Below are positions 27,414-33,834 of a DNA stretch of 33,834 nucleotides, one piece after another (position 1 is the stretch's first letter; each line of letters starts with the position of its first letter). The position numbers were made by a program, and so were the translations under genes. Location of the stretch: NCBI GenBank assembly GCA_003140095.1, contig PLIU01000184.1, positions 1 through 33,834 on the forward strand. The letters run 5' to 3'. The DNA comes from Verrucomicrobiales bacterium. GTDB lineage: Bacteria; Verrucomicrobiota; Verrucomicrobiia; Limisphaerales; Palsa-1400. The notes under the pieces are model-generated. The model ran no database searches and was not told the DNA's origin. It worked only from the letters and a program-made list of their open reading frames with translations.

Positions 27414-29389
27414 TGGTGAGCGCCTCCGTCGCCATCCTGATACTGCCGCAGTTGGGATTCCAGCATCCGGGCCAGCGCCGGGTTGTTTTGGTCCAGGGCC
27501 AGTTGGCGCGCCCGCTGCGCGGTGGCCACGGCCTCGGAAAGTTGACCCGTCTCCGCGTAGGCGGCGGCGAGGGTGCCAAGAATGAGCGGATTCTGGTCGT
27601 GGCCGTGCTCGCTAGCTTGGCGGGCCAGGGTGACGGCCTTGGCGCCATCGCGCAGGGAGCGGTCGGAGCAAGTGGCCAGCAGCCAAGCCAGGTTGTTGGC
27701 CGCTTCATCCAGGGCGGGGCGCAGTTGCAGCGTCTTGGAATACTCGGCCATCGCCTCCGCCGGTCGCCCTAATTGCACCAGAGCGTTGGCCAATTTGTAG
27801 TGGATTTCGGCCGCGCCGGAATCCAGCGCCAGCGCGCGTTGGAAGCAATCCACCGCCACGTCGGGCTGGCGATTGGTCATGAAGGCCCGGCCCATGTTGT
27901 AATAGGCCTGCGGATACGCCGGCTGCAACACCAGGGCGCTTTCAAAATTGGAAATCGCTCCGGGAACACGCCCCTGCTCCAACAGCGCGCAACCCAGATC
28001 GTTTTCAGCCCGCGCCAGGAACGATTTCGGCGCGCTCTTGCCGGCGACTTTGAGTGACCGCTCAAAACATCTGGCGGCGCGGGCAAAATTGCCCTGCTCC
28101 ATCGCCATGCACCCGATATTGTAACAAGTAACGCAGTCTTGATCGGAAAGGTCGGCGGCTCGCGCGAAAAGGGCGTCCGGATTTTTCCAAAAAACAATTT
28201 GCCGGGGCGTCAGCGCCGCGCAAGCCGCGAGCGCCAGCACTCCTGCCGTCCCGGCGGCTTGGAGCAGCCGAGGACGATGCGCCGCCCACTCGCACAGTCC
28301 CCAGGCCGCCATAAGGGAGATCCCGACGCTGGGAAGGTAACTGTAGCGGTCCGCCATCGACTGATGGCCCACTTGCACCAAGCCAATGGTGGGAACGAGC
28401 ATGCCTAAAAACCAAAACCAGCCCACCGCCAGATACGGCCGCACCCGCCTCTGCCGCACGACCCACACCGTAATCCATCCGAGTAGAATTACCGCGCCGG
28501 CCACCTGGTAAAAGTTCCAGTGCTCAAAGCCGTAGAACACTGCCAGCCTAGACGGCCAAAAAATCTTCGCCAAATAGCGCACGTAGGCCACGGGAATATT
28601 AGCCAACCGTTCCCCCAGGGAAACAGTGGACAACGAGGCCACCACGCCGGAGCTATTTTGCAGCACGAAAGTGATGGCGCTGGAGCAGGCGGCCAGCAGG
28701 AGGAACGGAATTTTTTCGGCTATCAGCCCCCAGGAAAAGCGCGGTCCAAATTCCAACCGGCCCAGCGGCCAATAATCCAGCAACAGCAAGACAAAGGGCA
28801 GCGTCACCAACATCGGCTTGGCCATCAATCCAAAGGCGAAGAACACCAGCGCCAGCGCGTAGAAGAATTTGAAATTGGAAATGTGGCGTTTGAGATGGTC
28901 CACGTAGCAGACATAGGACCCGGCCGTGAGCATCCAGAAAAACGTGCTCAGCACATCCTTGCGCTCCGCCACCCAAACCACCGATTCGACCCGTAGCGGA
29001 TGGATCCCGAAGACCGCGGCCACCCACGCGCTGCGCCACAGCGCGCCGGTCGTGCGGTTCAGTAGCAGGAAGAGCAATGCGGCGTTGGCCAGGTGCAACA
29101 GCAGGCTGGTCAGGTGATGTCCGGCCGGCTTGAATCCGTATAGTTGGAAATCGATGATGTGCGAGACCCAGGTCAACGGATGCCAATTGGCGCCATGGCT
29201 GGTCGTCAAGGCCCACTTGATGCTGTGCCAATTCAAGCCGTGCTGAATGTCCGAATTGGAAGTGACATAATCGGGATCGTCAAGGTTGACAAAGGCGCAT
29301 TGCAGCGCTTGCGCATAAACGGCCAGCACCACCGCGCCGAGCAAGGCGCAGACCAGCCATTTTGGCGGCCGCGTTCCGGACTCCGTCAT
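27410..29389 (-). CDS. TMTC-like membrane glycosyltransferase candidate with TPR tail (second copy)
   Basis: This 659-residue protein is the same length as the copy upstream of it. It starts MTESGTRPPKW with the first helix, then FVNLDDPDYV, WHPLTWVSHIIDFQLYG, HPLRVESVVWVAERKDVLS and VGWFWFLGMLVPTIGLVQVG. TPRs from about residue 410 include a Sel1-like or TPR end with NNLAWLLATCSD. The ATG at 29389 is chosen because it matches the N-termini of its paralogues and overlaps the preceding stop by 4 bases; an in-frame start at 29647 would extend 86 residues into the neighbour's coding sequence in another frame. It is inferred to be an inner-membrane GT-C enzyme acting on the periplasmic side. Confidence 0.78.
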   Translation of the reverse strand: MTESGTRPPKWLVCALLGAVVLAVYAQALQCAFVNLDDPDYVTSNSDIQHGLNWHSIKWALTTSHGANWHPLTWVSHIIDFQLYGFKPAGHHLTSLLLHLANAALLFLLLNRTTGALWRSAWVAAVFGIHPLRVESVVWVAERKDVLSTFFWMLTAGSYVCYVDHLKRHISNFKFFYALALVFFAFGLMAKPMLVTLPFVLLLLDYWPLGRLEFGPRFSWGLIAEKIPFLLLAACSSAITFVLQNSSGVVASLSTVSLGERLANIPVAYVRYLAKIFWPSRLAVFYGFEHWNFYQVAGAVILLGWITVWVVRQRRVRPYLAVGWFWFLGMLVPTIGLVQVGHQSMADRYSYLPSVGISLMAAWGLCEWAAHRPRLLQAAGTAGVLALAACAALTPRQIVFWKNPDALFARAADLSDQDCVTCYNIGCMAMEQGNFARAARCFERSLKVAGKSAPKSFLARAENDLGCALLEQGRVPGAISNFESALVLQPAYPQAYYNMGRAFMTNRQPDVAVDCFQRALALDSGAAEIHYKLANALVQLGRPAEAMAEYSKTLQLRPALDEAANNLAWLLATCSDRSLRDGAKAVTLARQASEHGHDQNPLILGTLAAAYAETGQLSEAVATAQRARQLALDQNNPALARMLESQLRQYQDGDGGAHQ

Positions 29390-31365
29390 GGGTGAGCGCC
29401 TCCGTGGCCATCTTGATACTGTCGCATTTGGGATTCCAGCACCCCGGCCAGCGCCGGGTTGTTCTGGGCCAGGGCCAGTCGCCGCGCCTGTTGCGCCGTG
29501 GCCACGGCCTCGGAAAGATTTCCCACTTCGGCGTAGGCGGCGGCCAGCGTGCCGAGAATGGCCGGATTCTGGCCATGACTGTGCTCGCTGGCTTGGCGCG
29601 CCAGCGCGATAGCCTTGGCCCCGTCGCGCAGAGAGCGGTCGGAGCAAGTGGCCAGGAGGGAGGCCAGATTGCTGGCCGCTTCATCCAGGGTGGGGCGCAG
29701 TTGCAAGCTCTGGGAATACTCGGCGATGGCCGCGGCCGGCCGGCCCAATTGCACCAGAGCGTTGGCCAACTGACAATGGGATTCGGCCACGCTGGAATCC
29801 AGCGCCAGCGCGCGTTGGAAGCAATCCACAGCCACGTCGGGCTGGTGATTGGCCAGAAAGGCGCGGCCGAGATTGAAATAGGCCTCCGGGTAGCGGGGTT
29901 GCAGCGCAAGGGCCTTATCGAAATTGGCGACCGCATTGGTGATTTCCCCCTGGTGCAAGTATGAATAGCCCAAATTATTGTAGGTCCGGACTGGGTTGAC
30001 CTGGAGGGCGCTGTCCGCCTCGGTGCTCAGCGCCTTTTTAAAATTGAGAATAGCCTGGGGATAGTTGCCCTGATCCCTGGCATAGCAACCGAGATTGTAG
30101 TAAGCCAGATAGTTGTCATCCGTCGCGTCGATGGCCCGCTGGAAAAGAGCGCCGGAATTCTGCCAGTAGCGAATTTGCAGTGGAGTCAAGACCATGCATG
30201 CGATGACCGCCGTCCCTCCGGCCAGCGCCGCCATCGTGCGCAGGAACGGACGGTGGCCAATCCAATCCCGCACCCCCCATGCCACCATGATCCACAGGCC
30301 GGCGCTGGGAAGGTAACTGTATCTATCGGCCATGGCCTGCGTGCCCGCCTGAACCAAGCCTATGGTGGGGACGAGCATGCCCAAAAACCAAAACCAGCCC
30401 ACCGCCAGGTACGGTTGCGCGCGCCAACGCCGCATCACAAGAATGCTCACCGCCACCAGCACGCACACCGCGCCGCCGGCTTCCAGCCATCCCAGCCGCC
30501 GGCTCGGATAATAAACAGCCAGGCTGGCCGGCCAAATATTCTTGACGATGTAACGCACGTAGGCAACGGGGGCATTGGCCAGGCGCGCGCTTAAAGGAAA
30601 CCCTCTCAGGCTCTCCACCGCGCCAAGGTGATTTTGGATCAGGAAGGTCGCCACGCTGTCGCCTGCCGCCAAAAGAAAAAATGGAATTTTCTCCACGATC
30701 AGCCGCCACGGTAAAGTTGCGCCAAACCCCCACCGCTCCAGCGGCCAATAATCCAGCAACAAGAGGACAAACGGCAGCGTCACCACCATCGGCTTGGCCA
30801 TCAGGCCTAGGGCGAAGAACACCAGCGCCAGCGCATAGAAAAATTTGCCCTTCGCCATTTGCAATTTGACACGCTCCGCGTAGCGGGCATAGGCCCCGAC
30901 AGCCAGCAGCCAGAACAATGTGCTCAACAAATCCTTCCTCTCGGAAATCCACACCACCGACTCCACCCGGAGCGGATGGAGCGCAAACATCGCCGCCACC
31001 AAGGCGCTCGGCCACAGCGCGCCAGTCAGGCGGTTCAAAAGCAGAAAGAGCAAGACTGAATTGGTCGCGTGCAGCAGCAGGCTGGTCAGGTGATGGCCAG
31101 CCGGCTTTGGCCCGTAAAGCCGGTAATCCACGATATGCGACACCCAGGTCAGCGGATGCCAATTGTCGGCGTGCGCGGTGGTCAAGGACCATTGGAGGCT
31201 CTGCCAGTTCAAGCCGTGTTGCACGTCCGGGTTTGACGAGACGTAATCCGGGTCGTCATAAGAAATGAAGTCGCAATGCAACGCCGGCCAAAACACAGCC
31301 AGCACCGCCACGGCCAGCAAGAGGCAAACGACCCATTTCTGCCCTCGGCTTCCAGAGTCTGTCAT
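27413..31365 (-). repeat. Tandem gene duplication with a 1,976-base period
   Basis: The start codons at 31365, 29389 and 27413 are spaced exactly 1,976 bases apart. The stop/start junctions near 29386 and 27410 are almost identical in sequence for about 90 bases (for example CGCGTTCCGGACTCCGTCAT in both on the plus strand). A 24-base stretch beginning AAAAACCAAAACCAGCCCAC is perfectly shared at 26401, 28407 and 30383. This is direct evidence of tandem duplication, perhaps with gene conversion. Confidence 0.85.
29386..31365 (-). CDS. TMTC-like membrane glycosyltransferase candidate with TPR tail (first copy)
   Basis: This 659-residue protein is the first of the four-gene array. It has N-terminal MTDSGSRGQKW and a helix, FISYDDPDYVSSNPDVQHG (acidic pair in the first loop), NWHPLTWVSHIVDYRLYG, HPLRVESVVWISERKDLLS and VGWFWFLGMLVPTIGLVQAG. 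TPRs from about 415 end in ASNLASLLATCSDRSLRDGAK and a short terminal helix. It is very similar to the second copy, especially in the last 170 codons. The ATG at 31365 lies 40 bases after the histidine-kinase stop; an in-frame start at 31395 would add ten residues absent from the paralogues. The array probably shares a transcript with the kinase. Confidence 0.78.
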   Translation of the reverse strand: MTDSGSRGQKWVVCLLLAVAVLAVFWPALHCDFISYDDPDYVSSNPDVQHGLNWQSLQWSLTTAHADNWHPLTWVSHIVDYRLYGPKPAGHHLTSLLLHATNSVLLFLLLNRLTGALWPSALVAAMFALHPLRVESVVWISERKDLLSTLFWLLAVGAYARYAERVKLQMAKGKFFYALALVFFALGLMAKPMVVTLPFVLLLLDYWPLERWGFGATLPWRLIVEKIPFFLLAAGDSVATFLIQNHLGAVESLRGFPLSARLANAPVAYVRYIVKNIWPASLAVYYPSRRLGWLEAGGAVCVLVAVSILVMRRWRAQPYLAVGWFWFLGMLVPTIGLVQAGTQAMADRYSYLPSAGLWIMVAWGVRDWIGHRPFLRTMAALAGGTAVIACMVLTPLQIRYWQNSGALFQRAIDATDDNYLAYYNLGCYARDQGNYPQAILNFKKALSTEADSALQVNPVRTYNNLGYSYLHQGEITNAVANFDKALALQPRYPEAYFNLGRAFLANHQPDVAVDCFQRALALDSSVAESHCQLANALVQLGRPAAAIAEYSQSLQLRPTLDEAASNLASLLATCSDRSLRDGAKAIALARQASEHSHGQNPAILGTLAAAYAEVGNLSEAVATAQQARRLALAQNNPALAGVLESQMRQYQDGHGGAHP

Positions 31366-31405
31366 CGCCTGTGATCGTAGCCGCAACGCCGCCAAAACAG
31401 AACCT

Positions 31406-32779
31406 TCAATTTCGGCGCTTGGCCAGCGAGCAAGTCACTGTGACTCCCCCTTCCTTGGATGGCCGCAAACTAATGGTGGCTCCAATCATCCGCGCCCGAT
31501 GTTGCATGACGCGCAATCCCATGCCCTTGCCCTTATGCGCCGCCGCCGGCAAACCGCAACCATCGTCCTTCACCGTCAAGATCAAGCGCGAGTTGTTGGA
31601 GGTAAGACTCAAGCCGATGTTCCTGGCTTGGCCGTGTTTGATGGCGTTGGTGGCGGCTTCCTGGGCGATGCGGTAAAGATGAACGGCGACGGCATTGTCG
31701 GTGATCTTGATCTCCGGCTCGCATTGCAATTCGCAGGAGACCGAAAAGAGCGTGCGCAGATTCTCCGCCAATTGTCCCAGGGCGGCTTCGATGTCGTTGG
31801 AGTCCAGCTCCACCGGGCACAGGCCGCGGGAAAGCCGGCGGGTCTGGGCCAGCGCCTCGTTCATGAGGGAAGCGATGTTCCCGGCGGCCTCCGCCTCTTC
31901 CAGATCCTTGACCTTGAGTTTCTGTTCCAGAACCTTGGCCAGAAAAGCGATGCCCGTCATGGATTGCCCCAAACCATCGTGCAAATCCTGGCCCAGGCGC
32001 CGCTGTTCGCGTTCGCTGATTTCCTGGATTTCGTGCTCCAGCGCGCGGCGCTCGGTGACATCGCGCAGGATGCTCAAATTAAGGTCCGCCGCCAGTTGCG
32101 TGGAGGAGAACTCGATGAAACAACGTTCGCCGTTGGGTTTGGTGAAGGCCAATTCGCCCAAGCCCTCCGATCGTCGTTGGCTGTGTTGATGCAGCGCCAG
32201 GGCCGGCAAGTCGCTCCAATTCCATTCCAGCAGTTGTTCCCGGCTCAGTCCCAGCAAGCGGCAGGCCGCGCCGTTGACCTCCACCAATCGTCCGCCGTCA
32301 TCGGAGATCAAGATCGCATCCAGGCTCCGCTCGAAGAGAAGGCGGAAGCGTTCGTGGCTCTTTTGCAGCGCGCGCAGAGTGGCCGCGTGTTGCACTGAGT
32401 ACCGGATGACCCGTTCCAGCACCACCGCGTCCAATTGATCCTTGAGCAGGAAATCCGCCGCGCCCAACTCCATCGCCTCCAGATCGACCTTGGGATCATC
32501 CGAACCGGTGAGAATAATGATGGGAGCCTGCACGCTCAACGCGGAGGCTTCGCGGAGCAAATCCAAGCCCGTGCGCTGGCCGAGGCGGTAATCCAGCAGA
32601 CAGGCATCGTGGCGATTTTCCTGCAAGGCCGCCAGGCCCTCATCGTAACTGCTCGCCCACTCGGTGACAAATTTCTTGTCGGGCACCTTGGCCAGGAAGC
32701 GTCGCAGGAGGATGAAGACACTTTCTTCATCATCAATCAATAAGACACTGAAGGGCGCGGCGGCCATATCTGATCTCAC
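31406..32779 (-). CDS. Response-regulator/PAS/histidine kinase fusion (NarX/DegS-type HisKA_3)
   Basis: This 457-residue soluble protein opens with a receiver domain (about 10-130: acidic D16/D17, phospho-acceptor D63 in LLDYRLG, conserved K113). A PAS domain follows (about 140-245, FRLLFERSLDAILI through SILRDVTERR), then a coiled linker and a HisKA_3 dimerisation helix with H267 in RLGQDLHDGLGQ. The HATPase domain has N378 (EAATNAIKHG), DDGCGL at 405-410 and GKGMGLR at 417-423. It has no transmembrane segment, so it senses internally or takes phosphate through its receiver. The GTG at 32779 has an AAGGA about 7 bases upstream; an ATG at 32767 is a weaker alternative. No NarL-type regulator is adjacent. 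It lies 44 bases after the ThuA-like gene. Confidence 0.88.
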   Translation of the reverse strand: MRSDMAAAPFSVLLIDDEESVFILLRRFLAKVPDKKFVTEWASSYDEGLAALQENRHDACLLDYRLGQRTGLDLLREASALSVQAPIIILTGSDDPKVDLEAMELGAADFLLKDQLDAVVLERVIRYSVQHAATLRALQKSHERFRLLFERSLDAILISDDGGRLVEVNGAACRLLGLSREQLLEWNWSDLPALALHQHSQRRSEGLGELAFTKPNGERCFIEFSSTQLAADLNLSILRDVTERRALEHEIQEISEREQRRLGQDLHDGLGQSMTGIAFLAKVLEQKLKVKDLEEAEAAGNIASLMNEALAQTRRLSRGLCPVELDSNDIEAALGQLAENLRTLFSVSCELQCEPEIKITDNAVAVHLYRIAQEAATNAIKHGQARNIGLSLTSNNSRLILTVKDDGCGLPAAAHKGKGMGLRVMQHRARMIGATISLRPSKEGGVTVTCSLAKRRN

Positions 32780-32823
32780 TCATTTTTCCTTCTTAAGATT
32801 CGGCAAAGCGAAAGAATTGTGTT

Positions 32824-33732
32824 TTACTTGGCTGGAGGCAGCACGTTCGCCTCCGGCGCTGCTGTTTGGAGGTTCGGCGTGACATCGGCCTCCACGTTGC
32901 CGACGGCCCAATTGATCCCGCCGATCAAAACCGATTGGAAAACAGGATTGGTCCAGACATCCGACCGGTGTCCCATGCTGGTGTAAAAGACCCGGCCCTT
33001 GCCATACATCCGCGCCCAGGTGGAAGGATAATTCGGCCGATGATACGCTATCCGATCACCGCCAATCTCTCTTTTCATGGTTGAAGTATCCTGCACCAGC
33101 AGCACGTGCAAGTTGGGCGGAAAATCCTTCAACGAATACCATTCCTCCAGCGGTCCGAAATCATCCGGCACCGCGCTCATCCCTGGAAAATTCTTGTCCA
33201 CCACGATCTGATGCGCCTTTTGTTGGGAGCCGTGAATGATAAACTCCCCGCCAATCATTTTGACGTACGGATCGGCGTTATCGCCATCCAGCACCCAACG
33301 GTCGCTGGGAGAATGGAACGTATCCTCCGCTGAATGCGTGCCGATAAAGCCCTTGCCATGGTGGATCGCCTCCAGAAACGCCGCCTTGCCCGCCTTGCTC
33401 ATGGGAGGGTTTTTGTCGCTTCCAGGTTCGGTCAAATCACCCGTGGTGTAAAAAAAGAACGCGTCGTACTGGGCGATGTTTTCCGGCGTGAAGACCGAGC
33501 CGTCCTTAGTGAACGTGAACTGGAAGTTATTCTCCCGGCCCAGTTTAGCCAGGATTTTTTGCGCCTCGCTCGGCTGCCCGTTCTTTTCCTTGATCATATC
33601 GTGCTCAAAGCCCGCGGACTTGGAGAAAAAGAGGATTTTCTTCGGGGCATCGCCCGCTTGCGCGTTATGGCAGACCCCCAACGCCACCGTCAACGCCGCG
33701 AGAAAACAAACGAAATGGCCAAACGTCTTCAT
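32824..33732 (-). CDS. Secreted ThuA-like domain protein
   Basis: This 302-residue protein has a signal peptide (about 1-26, cleavage after AQA) and a ThuA-like fold domain. It begins KILFFSKSAGFEHDMI, contains YDAFFFYTTGDL, GKGFIGTHSAEDTFH and MIGGEFIIHGSQQKAHQIVV, and ends with RVFYTSMGHRSDVW and FQSVLIGGINWAVG, as in the glutamine-amidotransferase-like ThuA family. Members are linked to trehalose or other sugar use and are abundant in Verrucomicrobiota and Planctomycetota; catalytic function is unproven. The ATG at 33732 directly follows GAGAGG, with a promoter -10 only 6 bases upstream. It probably leads the minus-strand cluster of kinase plus TMTC-like genes. Confidence 0.85.
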   Translation of the reverse strand: MKTFGHFVCFLAALTVALGVCHNAQAGDAPKKILFFSKSAGFEHDMIKEKNGQPSEAQKILAKLGRENNFQFTFTKDGSVFTPENIAQYDAFFFYTTGDLTEPGSDKNPPMSKAGKAAFLEAIHHGKGFIGTHSAEDTFHSPSDRWVLDGDNADPYVKMIGGEFIIHGSQQKAHQIVVDKNFPGMSAVPDDFGPLEEWYSLKDFPPNLHVLLVQDTSTMKREIGGDRIAYHRPNYPSTWARMYGKGRVFYTSMGHRSDVWTNPVFQSVLIGGINWAVGNVEADVTPNLQTAAPEANVLPPAK

Positions 33733-33738
33733 CCTCTC

Positions 33739-33766
33739 AATCTAGGGGCGAACCAGCGCATGGCAA
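33739..33766 (-). promoter_or_regulatory. Predicted promoter of the ThuA-like gene
   Basis: On the minus strand TTGCCA (33766-33761), a 16-base spacer and TAGATT (33744-33739) match consensus at 5 and 4 of 6 positions. The -10 ends 6 bases before the ATG, predicting a leaderless or nearly leaderless mRNA. Confidence 0.45.
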
Positions 33767-33780
33767 GGAGAAAATCCAAT

Positions 33781-33810
33781 TTGACACCGGGGCCAAGACC
33801 GCGAAATATA
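33781..33810 (+). promoter_or_regulatory. Predicted promoter of the tRNA gene
   Basis: A perfect TTGACA (33781-33786) is followed after 18 bases by AATATA (33805-33810). The spacing puts the start just before the tRNA-like sequence at 33820. Confidence 0.45.
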
Positions 33811-33819
33811 GGGCGGTGC

Positions 33820-33834
33820 GCCAGCGTAGCTCAG
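33820..33834 (+). tRNA. 5' end of a tRNA gene, cut by the window edge
   Basis: GCCAGCG followed by TAGCTCAG fits a seven-base acceptor strand, U8-A9 and the start of a D-arm. Only 15 bases are present, so the amino acid cannot be determined; a threonine tRNA is one possibility. Confidence 0.55.

Noticed and set aside
31265..32398. Plus-strand frame of 377 codons opposite the kinase gene
   Set aside because: The opposite strand encodes a complete, motif-bearing histidine kinase; this frame has no domain.

Overview
The window looks like a chromosomal segment of a high-GC member of the Verrucomicrobiota, probably of the Pedosphaera/Limisphaerales type. This rests on the gene content: very large secreted NHL-repeat proteins ending in a DGDGxxNWQEYxAGTNP module, a secreted ThuA protein, a DUF3299 protein, and tandem membrane TPR glycosyltransferase-like proteins. 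No species assignment is attempted, and no database was searched.

Layout. Positions 1-2.4 kb (+) carry ribosomal protein S21, a TIM-barrel sugar isomerase/epimerase and a YbhN-type flippase-like membrane protein; the last two overlap by 4 bases. At 2.46-3.92 kb (+) lies an NtrC-family response regulator. From 15.1 down to 3.9 kb (-) runs one long operon: PilN-, PilO-, PilP- and PilQ-like pilus/secretion genes, then two giant secreted NHL/cohesin-like proteins. Most of its junctions overlap or are a few bases apart, and a TATAAT-containing promoter stands upstream. At 15.2-16.4 kb (-) are an intact DUF3299 gene and, just upstream of it, the decayed 3' end of an FtsX-type ABC permease gene.

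At 16.5 kb (+) there is an FtsB/DivIC-like gene. From 19.9 down to 16.8 kb (-) lies the classic translation cluster rpsB-tsf-pyrH-frr. Divergent from it at 20.2-23.5 kb (+) are gcvP (full-length P-protein of the glycine cleavage system) and an ErpA/IscA-type Fe-S assembly protein. From 33.7 down to 23.5 kb (-) there is a same-strand run: a ThuA-like secreted protein, a REC-PAS-histidine kinase, and four consecutive TMTC-like proteins (membrane GT-C core plus TPR tail). The four overlap end to start, and three of them repeat with an exact 1,976-base period. The last 15 bases look like the start of a tRNA gene, probably cut by the window edge.

The most interesting parts are the TMTC-like tandem array, the two giant extracellular proteins wired into the pilus/secretin operon, the permease pseudogene beside its surviving partner, and several promoters whose -10 boxes lie so close to the start codon that the mRNA would be leaderless or nearly so.
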